64,000 nt of DNA from Burkholderia sp. BCC0322 (GTDB lineage Bacteria; Pseudomonadota; Gammaproteobacteria; Burkholderiales; Burkholderiaceae), in NCBI RefSeq assembly GCF_902833045.1, contig NZ_CADFDU010000008.1:1-64000 (forward strand), written 5' to 3'. The notes under the pieces are model-generated. The model ran no database searches. It was given only the letters and a program-made list of their open reading frames with translations, and was not told the DNA's origin. Below are positions 24,721 to 32,653 of the stretch, piece by piece. The translations under genes were made by a program, and so were the position numbers. Numbering within the stretch: position 1 is the stretch's first letter; the number at the start of each line of letters is the position of its first letter.

Positions 24721-25869
24721 ATGGGCACTTCCATGCAATACCTGGGCGAGCGCATCACGTTGTGCGCTTGCGCCACCACCTGGATCGAAGGTGAGGCCAT
24801 CCGGCAGCTTGAACACGCTGCCACCCTCCCCGGCATGCGGCGCGTCGCCGGCATGCCCGATCTTCACCCCGGACGCGGCTACCCGGTCGGCGCCGCGTTC
24901 TTTTCGACGGGCCGGCTCTATCCGGCGCTGATCGGCGGCGATATCGGCTGCGGGATGGCGCTGTGGCAGACCGCGCTCGATGCGCGGCGCGTCAGTGCGT
25001 CGAAGCTCGCGAGCCGGCTCGGCTCGATCGACGCCACACCCGATGCGAGCTGGCAGCCGCTCATTGCGGCCGCCGGGTTCGCGGATCATGCGTACGCGGC
25101 GTCGCTCGGCACGATCGGCAGCGGCAATCATTTCGCGGAGGCGCAGCGAATCGACGCGGTGTACGACACCGATGCCGTCGAGGCGCTCGGTCTCGATCCC
25201 GATCGCCTGCTGCTGCTCGTGCATAGCGGGTCGCGCGGCTTCGGCCAGTCGATTCTCGAGCAACACATGCGCGAGCACGGCTACAACGGCCTCGACGACG
25301 CGGATGCCGCATGCACCGCGTACCTCGCGCGTCACGATGCGGCGTTGCGCTACGCGATCGCGAATCGCGACCTGATCGCGCGGCGCATGCTGGCGCGCTG
25401 GCGCACCGATGGCCGGTGCGTGCTCGACGTGAACCACAACCTGGTGAGCCGTGCGACCGTCGACGGCGAGCCGGGCTGGCTGCATCGCAAGGGTGCGACG
25501 CCGGCCGACGCAGGGCCGGTCGTCATTCCCGGGTCGCGCGGCGACTACAGCTACCTCGTCGTGCCGGTGCGGCCCGACGATGCAGCCAGCCTTGCGTCGC
25601 TGGCGCACGGTGCGGGCCGCAAGTGGGCGCGCGGCGATTGCAAGGGGCGCCTCGAACGGCGCTTCACGCCGTCGCAGCTCACGCGCACGCAGCTCGGCAG
25701 CCACGTGATTTGCGAAGACCGCGAACTGCTGTACGAGGAAGCACCGCAGGCCTACAAGCCGATCGACAGCGTCGTCGACGCGCTCGAGGCGGCCGGCCTG
25801 CTGCGCAAGCTGGCGCGGCTCGCGCCGGTGCTGACCTACAAGACGTCCGGGGAGGCTGGCCGATGCTGA
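24721..25869 (+). CDS. rtcB: RtcB-family RNA ligase (RtcB2 type)
   Basis: Predicted 382 residues. Metal and GTP site residues of RtcB are present: Asp47 and His49 in MPDLHPG, Cys77 in GGDIGCGMALW, Asn136-His137 in GSGNHFAE, His168 in LLVHSGSRG, His239 in DVNHN and the guanylylated His296 in LAHGAGRKWARGDCKG. RtcB joins 2',3'-cyclic phosphate or 3'-phosphate ends to 5'-OH ends with GTP and Mn2+. This short form next to prfH belongs to the RtcB2 group rather than the archease-linked RtcB1. Its stop codon lies within the first codons of prfH (7-nt overlap), so the two are co-translated. No RtcA or RtcR is nearby. Confidence 0.93.
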   Translation: MGTSMQYLGERITLCACATTWIEGEAIRQLEHAATLPGMRRVAGMPDLHPGRGYPVGAAFFSTGRLYPALIGGDIGCGMALWQTALDARRVSASKLASRLGSIDATPDASWQPLIAAAGFADHAYAASLGTIGSGNHFAEAQRIDAVYDTDAVEALGLDPDRLLLLVHSGSRGFGQSILEQHMREHGYNGLDDADAACTAYLARHDAALRYAIANRDLIARRMLARWRTDGRCVLDVNHNLVSRATVDGEPGWLHRKGATPADAGPVVIPGSRGDYSYLVVPVRPDDAASLASLAHGAGRKWARGDCKGRLERRFTPSQLTRTQLGSHVICEDRELLYEEAPQAYKPIDSVVDALEAAGLLRKLARLAPVLTYKTSGEAGRC

Positions 25870-26477
25870 TGCAGATTTCTTCGGCGCACGGCCCGCTCGA
25901 GTGCCAGCTTGCCGCGGCCAATGCGTTGCGGCGCCTGCAGGCGGAGGCCGATGCGCTGCGCGTCGTCGTTACGGTGCTCGATGCGCAGCCGGGCGAACGG
26001 CCCGGCACGCTGCGCTCGGCGCTGCTCGATCTCGACGGCGCCGGCGCGCAGGCGCTTGCGGATCGCTGGACAGGCACGCTGCAATGGATTTGCGCGAGCC
26101 CGTACCGGTTGCGCCATCCGCGCAAGAACTGGTTCATCGGCGTCACGCGCTGTGCCGACGCGCAGCCGCTGCCGGATGGCGACGTGCGGTTCGAAGCGAT
26201 GCGCGCACGCGGGCCGGGCGGCCAGCACGTGAACAAGACGAGCTCCGCGATTCGTGCGACCCATGTCGCGACCGGCCTGTCGGTGCGCGTGGAAAGCGAG
26301 CGCAGCCAGCACGCGAACAAGCGCCTGGCGCTGCAGTTGCTGCAGGTGCGGCTGCAACAGGAAGCCGACCGTCACGCGTCCGATGCGCGCCGGCAGCGGC
26401 GGATGCAGCACTTTGCGCTGGAGCGCGGCAACCCCGTGCGCGTGTTTCACGGGGCGGCGTTCGTGCCGGCCGACTGA
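25863..26477 (+). CDS. prfH: Peptide chain release factor homologue PrfH
   Basis: Predicted 204 residues, start ATG at 25863 inside the end of rtcB. The catalytic release-factor domain is clear: RARGPGGQHVNKTSSAIR with GGQ at 119-121, then THVATGLSVRVESERSQHANK. The N-terminal ~100 residues are unlike RF1/RF2 and there is no PxT or SPF codon-recognition motif. PrfH acts on ribosomes with damaged decoding centres. The rtcB2-prfH pair of an E. coli strain has been reported to protect against colicin E3, which cuts 16S rRNA. Here it most likely releases stalled peptides so that RtcB2 can reseal the rRNA. Confidence 0.92.
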   Translation: MLMQISSAHGPLECQLAAANALRRLQAEADALRVVVTVLDAQPGERPGTLRSALLDLDGAGAQALADRWTGTLQWICASPYRLRHPRKNWFIGVTRCADAQPLPDGDVRFEAMRARGPGGQHVNKTSSAIRATHVATGLSVRVESERSQHANKRLALQLLQVRLQQEADRHASDARRQRRMQHFALERGNPVRVFHGAAFVPAD

Positions 26478-26489
26478 GCCCGAGCGCCT

Positions 26490-26518
26490 GGCCGCCGGTG
26501 GTTGTTGCGCCGGCGGCC
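26490..26518. terminator. Hairpin between prfH and the convergent hydrolase gene
   Basis: A perfect 9-bp stem GGCCGCCGG/CCGGCGGCC with an 11-nt loop begins 12 bp after the prfH stop. There is no U run, so it may act with Rho or serve both convergent genes. Confidence 0.45.
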
Positions 26519-26563
26519 GGACGCCGATCATCCGTCCGTCCGCGTGAGCGCGGTACGGCGCGC

Positions 26564-27391
26564 CTAGCGCGGCGCGATCGACAACAATGCGGCGAGCATC
26601 GCACCGTCCGGCTTCGCGAGATCGTCGAGCACGTCGAAGTGCTGCATGCCGGGGAGCCCTACGTGGACGATCCGCTCGCCGGCTGCTTCGCATGCCGTCG
26701 CGTAGTCGCGTGCTTGCCGCACGAGTTCGGGCAATTCGGCCTCGCCGACCGCGACGACCGTCGGCGCGCCGGGGCCGACATGGCGCAACGGGCTGTACGC
26801 CTCGACCTCGTGCGCGGTGAGTTGCAGCTTGTCGTTCAGGCAGCACAGCGAGATCGGTTCGAGATCGACGAGCGGGCTGATCGCGAGCGCCGAGACGACG
26901 CCCGGATGCGCGCGGTGCACGGCCGTCAGGTGGCCGCCGGCTGAATGGCCGCTCAGGTGGATCGGCCGCTTCGCGGTGCCGAGGCCGTCGGGGTCGTTCG
27001 CGAGGTAGTCGAGCAACGCACCGATCTCGCCGACGATGCCGGTCATCGTCGCGACCGGCGCGAGCGTGTATTCGGCGAGTATCACGTCGAAACCGCACGC
27101 GAGCGGCCCGCTTGCCGCGTAGGCGAAATCCTCTTTCGCGCAGTGCTGCCAGTAGCCGCCGTGAATGAACACGAACAGCGGCGCATCGGGCCGACCGCAC
27201 GACAGCCAGTCGAAACGCTGCGCGGGTTGCGCGCCGTAACGCAGGTCGCGCCGCACGGACGCGGCGTCGTAGAGCGCCGCGCTGCGCGCCTGCATCGACG
27301 CGAGCAACGCGGGGAAATCGGGAACGGCCCGCGTGTTCAGATAAGCGGCGTCGAGCGCCGTGCGGTCCATGCCGCGATAGAGGATCGTCAT
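26564..27391 (-). CDS. Alpha/beta hydrolase, kynurenine formamidase-like
   Basis: Predicted 275 residues. It has the oxyanion-hole motif HGGYW (77-81), the nucleophile Ser150 in LSGHSAGGHL, and an acid/His end in PGMQHFDVLDDLA. The HGGYW plus GHSAGG combination is typical of the arylformamidase/KFA-like branch of esterase-lipase proteins. No kynureninase or tryptophan dioxygenase gene is near, so tryptophan breakdown is not supported by context. It is convergent with prfH. Confidence 0.85.
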   Translation of the reverse strand: MTILYRGMDRTALDAAYLNTRAVPDFPALLASMQARSAALYDAASVRRDLRYGAQPAQRFDWLSCGRPDAPLFVFIHGGYWQHCAKEDFAYAASGPLACGFDVILAEYTLAPVATMTGIVGEIGALLDYLANDPDGLGTAKRPIHLSGHSAGGHLTAVHRAHPGVVSALAISPLVDLEPISLCCLNDKLQLTAHEVEAYSPLRHVGPGAPTVVAVGEAELPELVRQARDYATACEAAGERIVHVGLPGMQHFDVLDDLAKPDGAMLAALLSIAPR

Positions 27392-27619
27392 CGGGAATTA
27401 CCTGGGTCGGGTTGCGGAAGCGCGGACGCTAGGTCCGGTGCGAAGGCGGCTTCTCAGTCGCCGATGCACGCATTATCCGCAGCGCGGCACGGGGCGGCTA
27501 TCCGGAATCGGCGAGCGCGGAAACCGTCTGTCCGTTTTCGGCGGGAGATCGGCGCGGCATGCTGCCGCACCGTGATCAGGTTCGCATGCGCGAGTGTGAA
27601 GGCCCGATACAGCCGGCGG

Positions 27620-27865
27620 TGCGCCGGGCGCTCGGATCAATTCCGAGCTCTCGGTCAGGTTCCGGTCGGGATCGCGCACGTAGAGCGACCGGATCGTCCG
27701 CGTCGCACCCGTGCGTTCGACCGGCCCTGCGACGACCGGTCATTCGACGCGTTTCAGGTGCGCGATCACGTCGTCGAGCGGCACCGACGCGATGAAGCGA
27801 TGCAGGCGCTCGCCGATCAGCTCGCGGACAACGTCGCCGCATGTGTTGTGATGCGCGTGACTCAT
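27620..27865 (-). pseudogene. Decayed VOC-family (glyoxalase-like) gene, C-terminal part
   Basis: One minus-strand frame reads RFIASVPLDDVIAHLKRVE, then TGA (27740-27742), then PVVAGPVERTGATRTIRS and LYVRDPDRNLTE. This is the usual C-terminal half of VOC proteins (DDVIAHL, GPVERTGATGPIRS, RDPDGNLIE), interrupted by one in-frame stop. The N-terminal half is missing or scrambled upstream. The 41-residue frame before the stop could still be translated from 27865, but no ribosome-binding site is seen. Confidence 0.7.
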
Positions 27866-27903
27866 GGCGCGACGGTAGGAGATTTGAACCGCGCAAACAG
27901 AAC

Positions 27904-27932
27904 GGCCCCGCTCGATGGCTCGAAGCGGGGCC
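27904..27932 (-). terminator. Probable intrinsic terminator
   Basis: A perfect 9-bp stem GGCCCCGCT/AGCGGGGCC with an 11-nt loop. On the minus strand it is followed by GTTCTGTTTG. It lies about 215 bp past the end of the small membrane protein gene at 28147 and before the VOC remnant. The stretches on each side of it show no gene. Confidence 0.5.
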
Positions 27933-28146
27933 GGCTGAATTCGGGGGCTGCTTACGCCAGCGACTCGGCACGTAACGGGTTCGTGCATCCGGCCTATCTT
28001 GCGGCCGGTTTCTGAATTCCTGATGGGTGCTACTTTAGGGAATCCGGATCGCCAACGCTGTAGGGCCAGTCTGAAACTGAATGGGACGACTGCTGAAAGC
28101 GTCCGTTTCGACAGCAGCGCACCGCTATCCGCTATCGGCGCGAATC

Positions 28147-28359
28147 TCAGTACGCCGACATCTCGACGCAAGGATCGACCTTGGACGGCGAGCAGATGAC
28201 CGAATACTTGGCACTCTCGCGCATCAGCGCTTCGCCTTCGTGCAGCGCGATCTTGATCTCGGGGTGACGCTCGTACGCGAGGAATGCCGAGCACACCACC
28301 GCGGACATCACGACGAGGGAAAACACAAATTTTTCAAGGGTTTGGAAACGTTCAGGCAT
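28147..28359 (-). CDS. Small single-helix membrane protein
   Basis: Predicted 70 residues, ATG at 28359 after GAAAGG. Residues about 10-29 (KFVFSLVVMSAVVCSAFLAY) form a membrane helix. A polar tail follows with two further cysteines (VICSPSKVDPCVEM). I recognise no family. The codon use in the second half is like that of neighbouring real genes, and start and leader look functional. Confidence 0.6.
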   Translation of the reverse strand: MPERFQTLEKFVFSLVVMSAVVCSAFLAYERHPEIKIALHEGEALMRESAKYSVICSPSKVDPCVEMSAY

Positions 28360-28534
28360 GGTTCGACCTTTCTTCTAGGCCACGATTATAGCCCAGGATA
28401 AGGGTTTTCCCTATATCTCCGGTCGTATGCCGGGGATCGCCGTGATCGCCCCCCTTTTCGTTGTCGTTTCGCCCATCGGTTCGCGCCTGGGGCACCGGGC
28501 GGGGCGCGTGAGCGTCGCCGCGTCGTTCAAGCGG

Positions 28535-29107
28535 AATCGCCGGGAGCGGCCGCTTCGACGGACCGGCCCGCTCGAGGTCGATCGGCATGATCTTCGCGTC
28601 GATGCAGCTCTCGATGTGCGCCACGTCCGCGTGTTCTCCCGGAAAGCGCTGCTCGATGAGCCGGGCCCAGTCGCGGATCACTTCCCGGTCGTACCGGGGA
28701 AGCGGCACGGCCTGCGAGATCGGCGGGCCGTCCCCTTCGTCGCCGACCCGGCGCGGCAGGTCGGCGGTGCCGACGAACGATACCGATGCGAGCCGGGCCT
28801 TCAGGCCTTCGCGACGTGCCGCGCGGATGAACGCGGCAATCGGCGTATAGGAGCCGGCCATGACGACGACGTCCGGCTGGCTGTCCAGCAGCAACGCGAG
28901 GCCCGTGTCGACCGCCGTGGTCCCGCGGCGGAACGTGCGTGCCGTGACGACGTCGAGGCCATGGCGCTGCAGCGCCAGCCGCGTGCCCGCCAGCACCGCG
29001 AGCCCGAAGCCGTCGTCCGGATAGCACACCGCGAAACGTTTCGCGCCGTCGTGCTCGATGAAATGGCCGACCCGCGCGCGGGGCTCGTCTTCATGGCTGC
29101 GGCGAAA
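28535..29107 (-). pseudogene. Fragment of an ABC-transporter substrate-binding protein (branched-chain amino acid type)
   Basis: The frame reads VGHFIEHDGAKRFAVCYPDD, ALQRHGLDVVTARTFRRGTT, PDVVVMAGSYTPIAAFIRAA, LASVSFVGTADLPRR and HADVAHIESCIDAKIMPIDL. This is the middle and later part of a Leu/Ile/Val-binding-type periplasmic protein (Peripla_BP_6). The signal peptide and N-lobe are missing, and similarity ends before the expected C-terminus, where unrelated sequence follows. No permease or ATPase partner is adjacent, in line with decay. Confidence 0.75.
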
Positions 29108-29119
29108 GACGCGGCTGCG

Positions 29120-29557
29120 TCACTGCGGCGCCGACGCGCCGCTCGCCGCATTGCCGGGCCACGCCTTGCCGATCTCGTCGACCAGTGACTTCGCGGTGCC
29201 CGTCACGATCGCCGCGTCGACGCCGGAGGTCTGCCACGAGCCGTCGGCGGCCTTCACGAAGGTCAGGTTCGCGCGCGAGGGCTTGTAGTCGGCGTTGCGC
29301 CACGTGACCACGACATCGCACGAGTACGTGCGCTCGCCGAGCTTCTTGCAGTCGCCGTCGGGCTTCGCCGACACGACATCGGCCGAGACCGGCAGCGGCT
29401 GGCCGAACAGCGCATTCAGGCCGCCGTGGTTTTCCGCTTCGAGCGCGCGGCGCACGGCGGCGTCGACGTCGCTCGACCCGGGGCCGTCGTGGAGCAGGTT
29501 GCAGGCGGCCAGCAGCGTCGATGCTCCGGCGAGTGTCAGCAGCGTGTAGAACTTCAT
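29120..29557 (-). CDS. Predicted lipoprotein
   Basis: Predicted 145 residues. The signal (MKFYTLLTLAGASTLLAAC) ends in lipobox LLAAC. The mature domain has one cysteine pair (GDCKKLGERTYSCDVVVTW), which may form a disulfide, and a beta-rich region (ANLTFVKAADGSWQTSG). It resembles small periplasmic lipoproteins of unknown function in Burkholderia. It stands alone between the ABC importer operon and the substrate-binding-protein fragment. Confidence 0.8.
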   Translation of the reverse strand: MKFYTLLTLAGASTLLAACNLLHDGPGSSDVDAAVRRALEAENHGGLNALFGQPLPVSADVVSAKPDGDCKKLGERTYSCDVVVTWRNADYKPSRANLTFVKAADGSWQTSGVDAAIVTGTAKSLVDEIGKAWPGNAASGASAPQ

Positions 29558-29696
29558 GGATAGCCGTTATAGGGTGAACGCCGCGTAGTCTGCAACGTCC
29601 GCGTGTCGTGCGCGGTATCCATTTGTAACCAATTGCACGGATGCGCAAGCGGCGCCGCGTGCCCGTGTGTCGCCGTGGGGCTGAACGGGCCCTCGC

Positions 29697-30629
29697 CTAT
29701 TGCCGCTCCTGCTTCACGCGGCTCACGAGCTGCGTCGGGCTCACGAACTGCAGTGCGATCACGACCCAGACGAGCGTGATGGCCATGTAGATCATCGCCA
29801 TCGCGTCGATCGACTGCGGCGCACGCACGCCGGTCGAGAACACCGCGTAATACAGCGCGACGACGAGCGTCTGCGTGCTCGGCCCTGCGGTGAAGAAGGT
29901 CAGCTCGAACATGCCGATCGTGCGCACCAGCACGAGCAGCCCCGCCGCGAGCATGCCGGGCACCAGCAGCGGCAGCAGCACGTGGCGGAAATAGCGCCAC
30001 GTGTTCGCACCGAAGATGCGCGCGGCGGCTTCCAGATTCGGATCGATCTGCTCGATGAACGGCGTCATCACGAGGATCACGAACGGCAGCGCCGGCACGA
30101 GGTTCGCGAGGATCACGCCGGGCAGCGTGCCCGCGAGCCCGACCTTGTACATCACGGTGGCCATCGGGATCCCGTACGTGACGGGCGGCACCATCAGCGG
30201 CAGCAGGAACACCAGCAGCGCAAGGCGCTTGCCGCGAAACTGCACGCGCGCGAGCGCGTACGCGGCCGGCACGCCGAGCGCGATCGACAGCAGCACGACC
30301 GCGCCGACGACCTCGACGGTCACCCACAGCACGCTCGCGAGCTGGAAGTCCTCCCAGGCCTTCGCGTACCAGTGCAGCGTGAAGCCCTGCGGCAGCGGCG
30401 TGCCGAACCAGCGCGTCGCGACCGAATTCACCGCGACGGTCGCGATCAGCAGCATCACGTTCAGCAGGAAGAACGCCATCAGCCCCCACACGAGCGCCTT
30501 CCATGCGCGGCCGGCGAGATGGCTTGCCATCTTCTGCGGTTTCCTCGCGTCGACGGGGCGCTCGCCGCGCGCATCGGGCGCGTCGTGCTTCGGCGGCCAC
30601 GTGCGGGCGGCATGTTGGTCGGTCGCCAT
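29697..30629 (-). CDS. ABC transporter permease 2 (spermidine/2-AEP importer type)
   Basis: Predicted 310 residues with six membrane helices predicted by eye and an N-terminal cytoplasmic extension of about 30 residues. The EAA loop that contacts the ATPase is EAAARIFGANTWRYFRHVLLPLL. It is the last gene of the operon: its start touches the stop of the preceding permease gene by 1 nt (TGATG). It forms the membrane channel with the other permease. Relatives import polyamines, iron or 2-aminoethylphosphonate. Confidence 0.9.
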   Translation of the reverse strand: MATDQHAARTWPPKHDAPDARGERPVDARKPQKMASHLAGRAWKALVWGLMAFFLLNVMLLIATVAVNSVATRWFGTPLPQGFTLHWYAKAWEDFQLASVLWVTVEVVGAVVLLSIALGVPAAYALARVQFRGKRLALLVFLLPLMVPPVTYGIPMATVMYKVGLAGTLPGVILANLVPALPFVILVMTPFIEQIDPNLEAAARIFGANTWRYFRHVLLPLLVPGMLAAGLLVLVRTIGMFELTFFTAGPSTQTLVVALYYAVFSTGVRAPQSIDAMAMIYMAITLVWVVIALQFVSPTQLVSRVKQERQ

Positions 30630-31528
30630 CAGCCCTTGCCTCCCGTCACCGCGCCCGTATAGAAGAAGCGGCGCGCGCCGAGCATCGATGCGACCACCAG
30701 CAGTTGCACGAAGCCCATCACGATCGCGATCGCCGACGCGAGCGAGTAGTCATAGCTTTCGAACGCGGCTTCCGCCGCCGCGATCGAGATCACGCGCGTC
30801 GGCCCGGCCGGCGCGCCGAGCAGCACGGCCGACGGAAACACCGAGAACGCCTGCACGAACGACAGGCACGCGGCCATCGTCAACCCCGGCACGAGCAGCG
30901 GCAGGTAGATCCGGCGGAACTGCTGCCACGGGTTTGCGCCGAGCGTCGCGGCCGCGCGCGCGAGTGTCGGGTCGATGCCGCTGATGTACGACAGCATCAG
31001 CAGGAACGCGAACGGGAAGCCCGACACGATCAGCGACAGCAGCACGCCCCAATAGTTGTGCGTGAGCCGTACTTCATCGGTGTACAGGTGCAGCGCCTGC
31101 AACGCCTGCGGGAACCAGCCGTTCGGCCCGAAATACGTGAGCATCCCGTCGGCGACGAGCACCGTGCCGAGCGTGACGGGAATCACGAGCAGCGTCGTGA
31201 CGAACTTCTGGTACGGCGAATGGCGGCGCAGTGCGAACGCGACGGGTACCGCGACGCCGACGTTGATCAGCGTCGCCGGCACCGCGAGCTTCAGCGTGAC
31301 GAGCACGGTCGGCCACATCGCGGTGTCGGTGAAGAACTGCACGTAGTTCGCGAGCGCGCCGCCGCCGTTCATCGGCTGGAACGACAGCACGAGGCCATAC
31401 GCGAACGGATAGATGAACAGCGCGACGATGAACGCGAGCGCGGGCGTGACGAGCCAGGCTTTCGCGTCGCGCGGCGCGCCGGCCGGGAGCGTGCTCATGC
31501 GGCCTCCCGGTGTAACCGCGCCGCTCAT
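30629..31528 (-). CDS. ABC transporter permease 1
   Basis: Predicted 299 residues, about six membrane helices. The EAA loop is ARAAATLGANPWQQFRRIYLPLLVPG. The start at 31528 overlaps the ATPase gene stop by 4 nt (ATGA). The N-terminal segment AWLVTPALAFIVALFIYPFAYGLVLSF fits the first permease of PotB/PhnU-type systems. It works with the downstream permease and the ATPase. Confidence 0.9.
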   Translation of the reverse strand: MSGAVTPGGRMSTLPAGAPRDAKAWLVTPALAFIVALFIYPFAYGLVLSFQPMNGGGALANYVQFFTDTAMWPTVLVTLKLAVPATLINVGVAVPVAFALRRHSPYQKFVTTLLVIPVTLGTVLVADGMLTYFGPNGWFPQALQALHLYTDEVRLTHNYWGVLLSLIVSGFPFAFLLMLSYISGIDPTLARAAATLGANPWQQFRRIYLPLLVPGLTMAACLSFVQAFSVFPSAVLLGAPAGPTRVISIAAAEAAFESYDYSLASAIAIVMGFVQLLVVASMLGARRFFYTGAVTGGKG

Positions 31529-32604
31529 GTCGGCGCTCCCGGGTAGACGAGCGCGCGTGACGGCGCAACGCGCAGCCGCAGCGGCTCGCCTTCCGTGAAT
31601 TCGCCGGCGACGCGCGCCCAGATCGCGCCGAACGGCGTGATTGCGCGGATCAGCGAATCGCGGCCGCCGTACTCGACGGTTTCGACGGTCGCGTCGAACG
31701 TGTTGTCACCGCCTGCGTCCGCGCGCTCGATGTCGTCGGGGCGCAGCGCGACAAGCACATCCTTTGCGTCGAACCCGGCCATCGGCACGCCCGTGAGTCG
31801 CACCCCGCCCGCGGCGACATTCACGTAATCGCCGGCCATCCCTTCGAGCGTGAACGGCAGCACGTTGCGATAGCCCATGAAACGCGCGACATGCAGGTTG
31901 TGCGGGCGTGTGTAGACGTCCTTCGGCGTCGCGACCTGCTGCACGACGCCCTCCTTCATCACGACGATGCGGTCGGCCATCGACAGCGCCTCGTCCTGGT
32001 CGTGCGTCACGTAGATCGTCGCGCGTTCGAGCTGCGTGTGAATGCGGCGGATCTCGGCGCGCATTTCGATACGCAGCTTCGTGTCGAGGTTCGACAGCGG
32101 CTCGTCCATCAGCACGAGCGGCGGCTCGATGACGATCGCGCGTGCGATCGCGACGCGCTGCTGCTGCCCGCCCGACAGTTGCCCCGGCAGCTTGCCCTCG
32201 TGGCCGACGAGCTGCACGAGTTCGAGCGCCTGCTGCGCGCGCCGCCGCGTTTCCTGCTTCGGCACGCCGCGCATCTTGAGGCCGAAGCCGACGTTGTCGA
32301 GCACCGACATGTGCGGAAACAGCGCGTAGTTCTGGAACACCATCCCGAAGCCGCGGCGCTCGGGCGGCAGCACGTCGATGCGCGTGTCGTCGAGCCAGAT
32401 GCCGCCGCGCGTGAGCGGCTGCAGCCCCGCGATGCAGTTGAGCGCGGTCGACTTGCCGCAGCCCGACGGGCCGAGCAGCGCGATGAATTCGCCGCGCCGG
32501 ATCTCGAGATCGAGCCCGTCCAGCGCGGCGACCTGCGCGCCTTGCGTATTGGTGAAGCTGCGGCACACGTCATCGAGCCGCAGCCGTTCGAAACTGTGCT
32601 TCAT
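31525..32604 (-). CDS. ABC transporter ATP-binding protein (PotA/PhnT type)
   Basis: Predicted 359 residues. Walker A is GPSGCGKST, the signature LSGGQQQRVAIARAI, Walker B LVLMDEPLSNLD, and the switch His is in YVTHDQDEALSMAD. After about residue 240 comes a TOBE domain (VAARPDD-like region VLVALRPDDIERAD), typical of importers for polyamines, ferric iron and 2-aminoethylphosphonate. It powers the two permeases encoded next and overlaps the first by 4 nt. Confidence 0.93.
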   Translation of the reverse strand: MKHSFERLRLDDVCRSFTNTQGAQVAALDGLDLEIRRGEFIALLGPSGCGKSTALNCIAGLQPLTRGGIWLDDTRIDVLPPERRGFGMVFQNYALFPHMSVLDNVGFGLKMRGVPKQETRRRAQQALELVQLVGHEGKLPGQLSGGQQQRVAIARAIVIEPPLVLMDEPLSNLDTKLRIEMRAEIRRIHTQLERATIYVTHDQDEALSMADRIVVMKEGVVQQVATPKDVYTRPHNLHVARFMGYRNVLPFTLEGMAGDYVNVAAGGVRLTGVPMAGFDAKDVLVALRPDDIERADAGGDNTFDATVETVEYGGRDSLIRAITPFGAIWARVAGEFTEGEPLRLRVAPSRALVYPGAPT

Positions 32605-32653
32605 TGCGCGAACTCCGTCGACGCGGGCGCCGTGGCGCCCGCCGGTCCATGCG

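Noticed and set aside
27866-27896. On the minus strand, GGTTCAAATC...CGCGCCA looks like the 3' end of a tRNA, as at an integration site.
   Set aside because: The T-stem does not pair, one base is extra before CCA, and no matching 5' acceptor half is found near.
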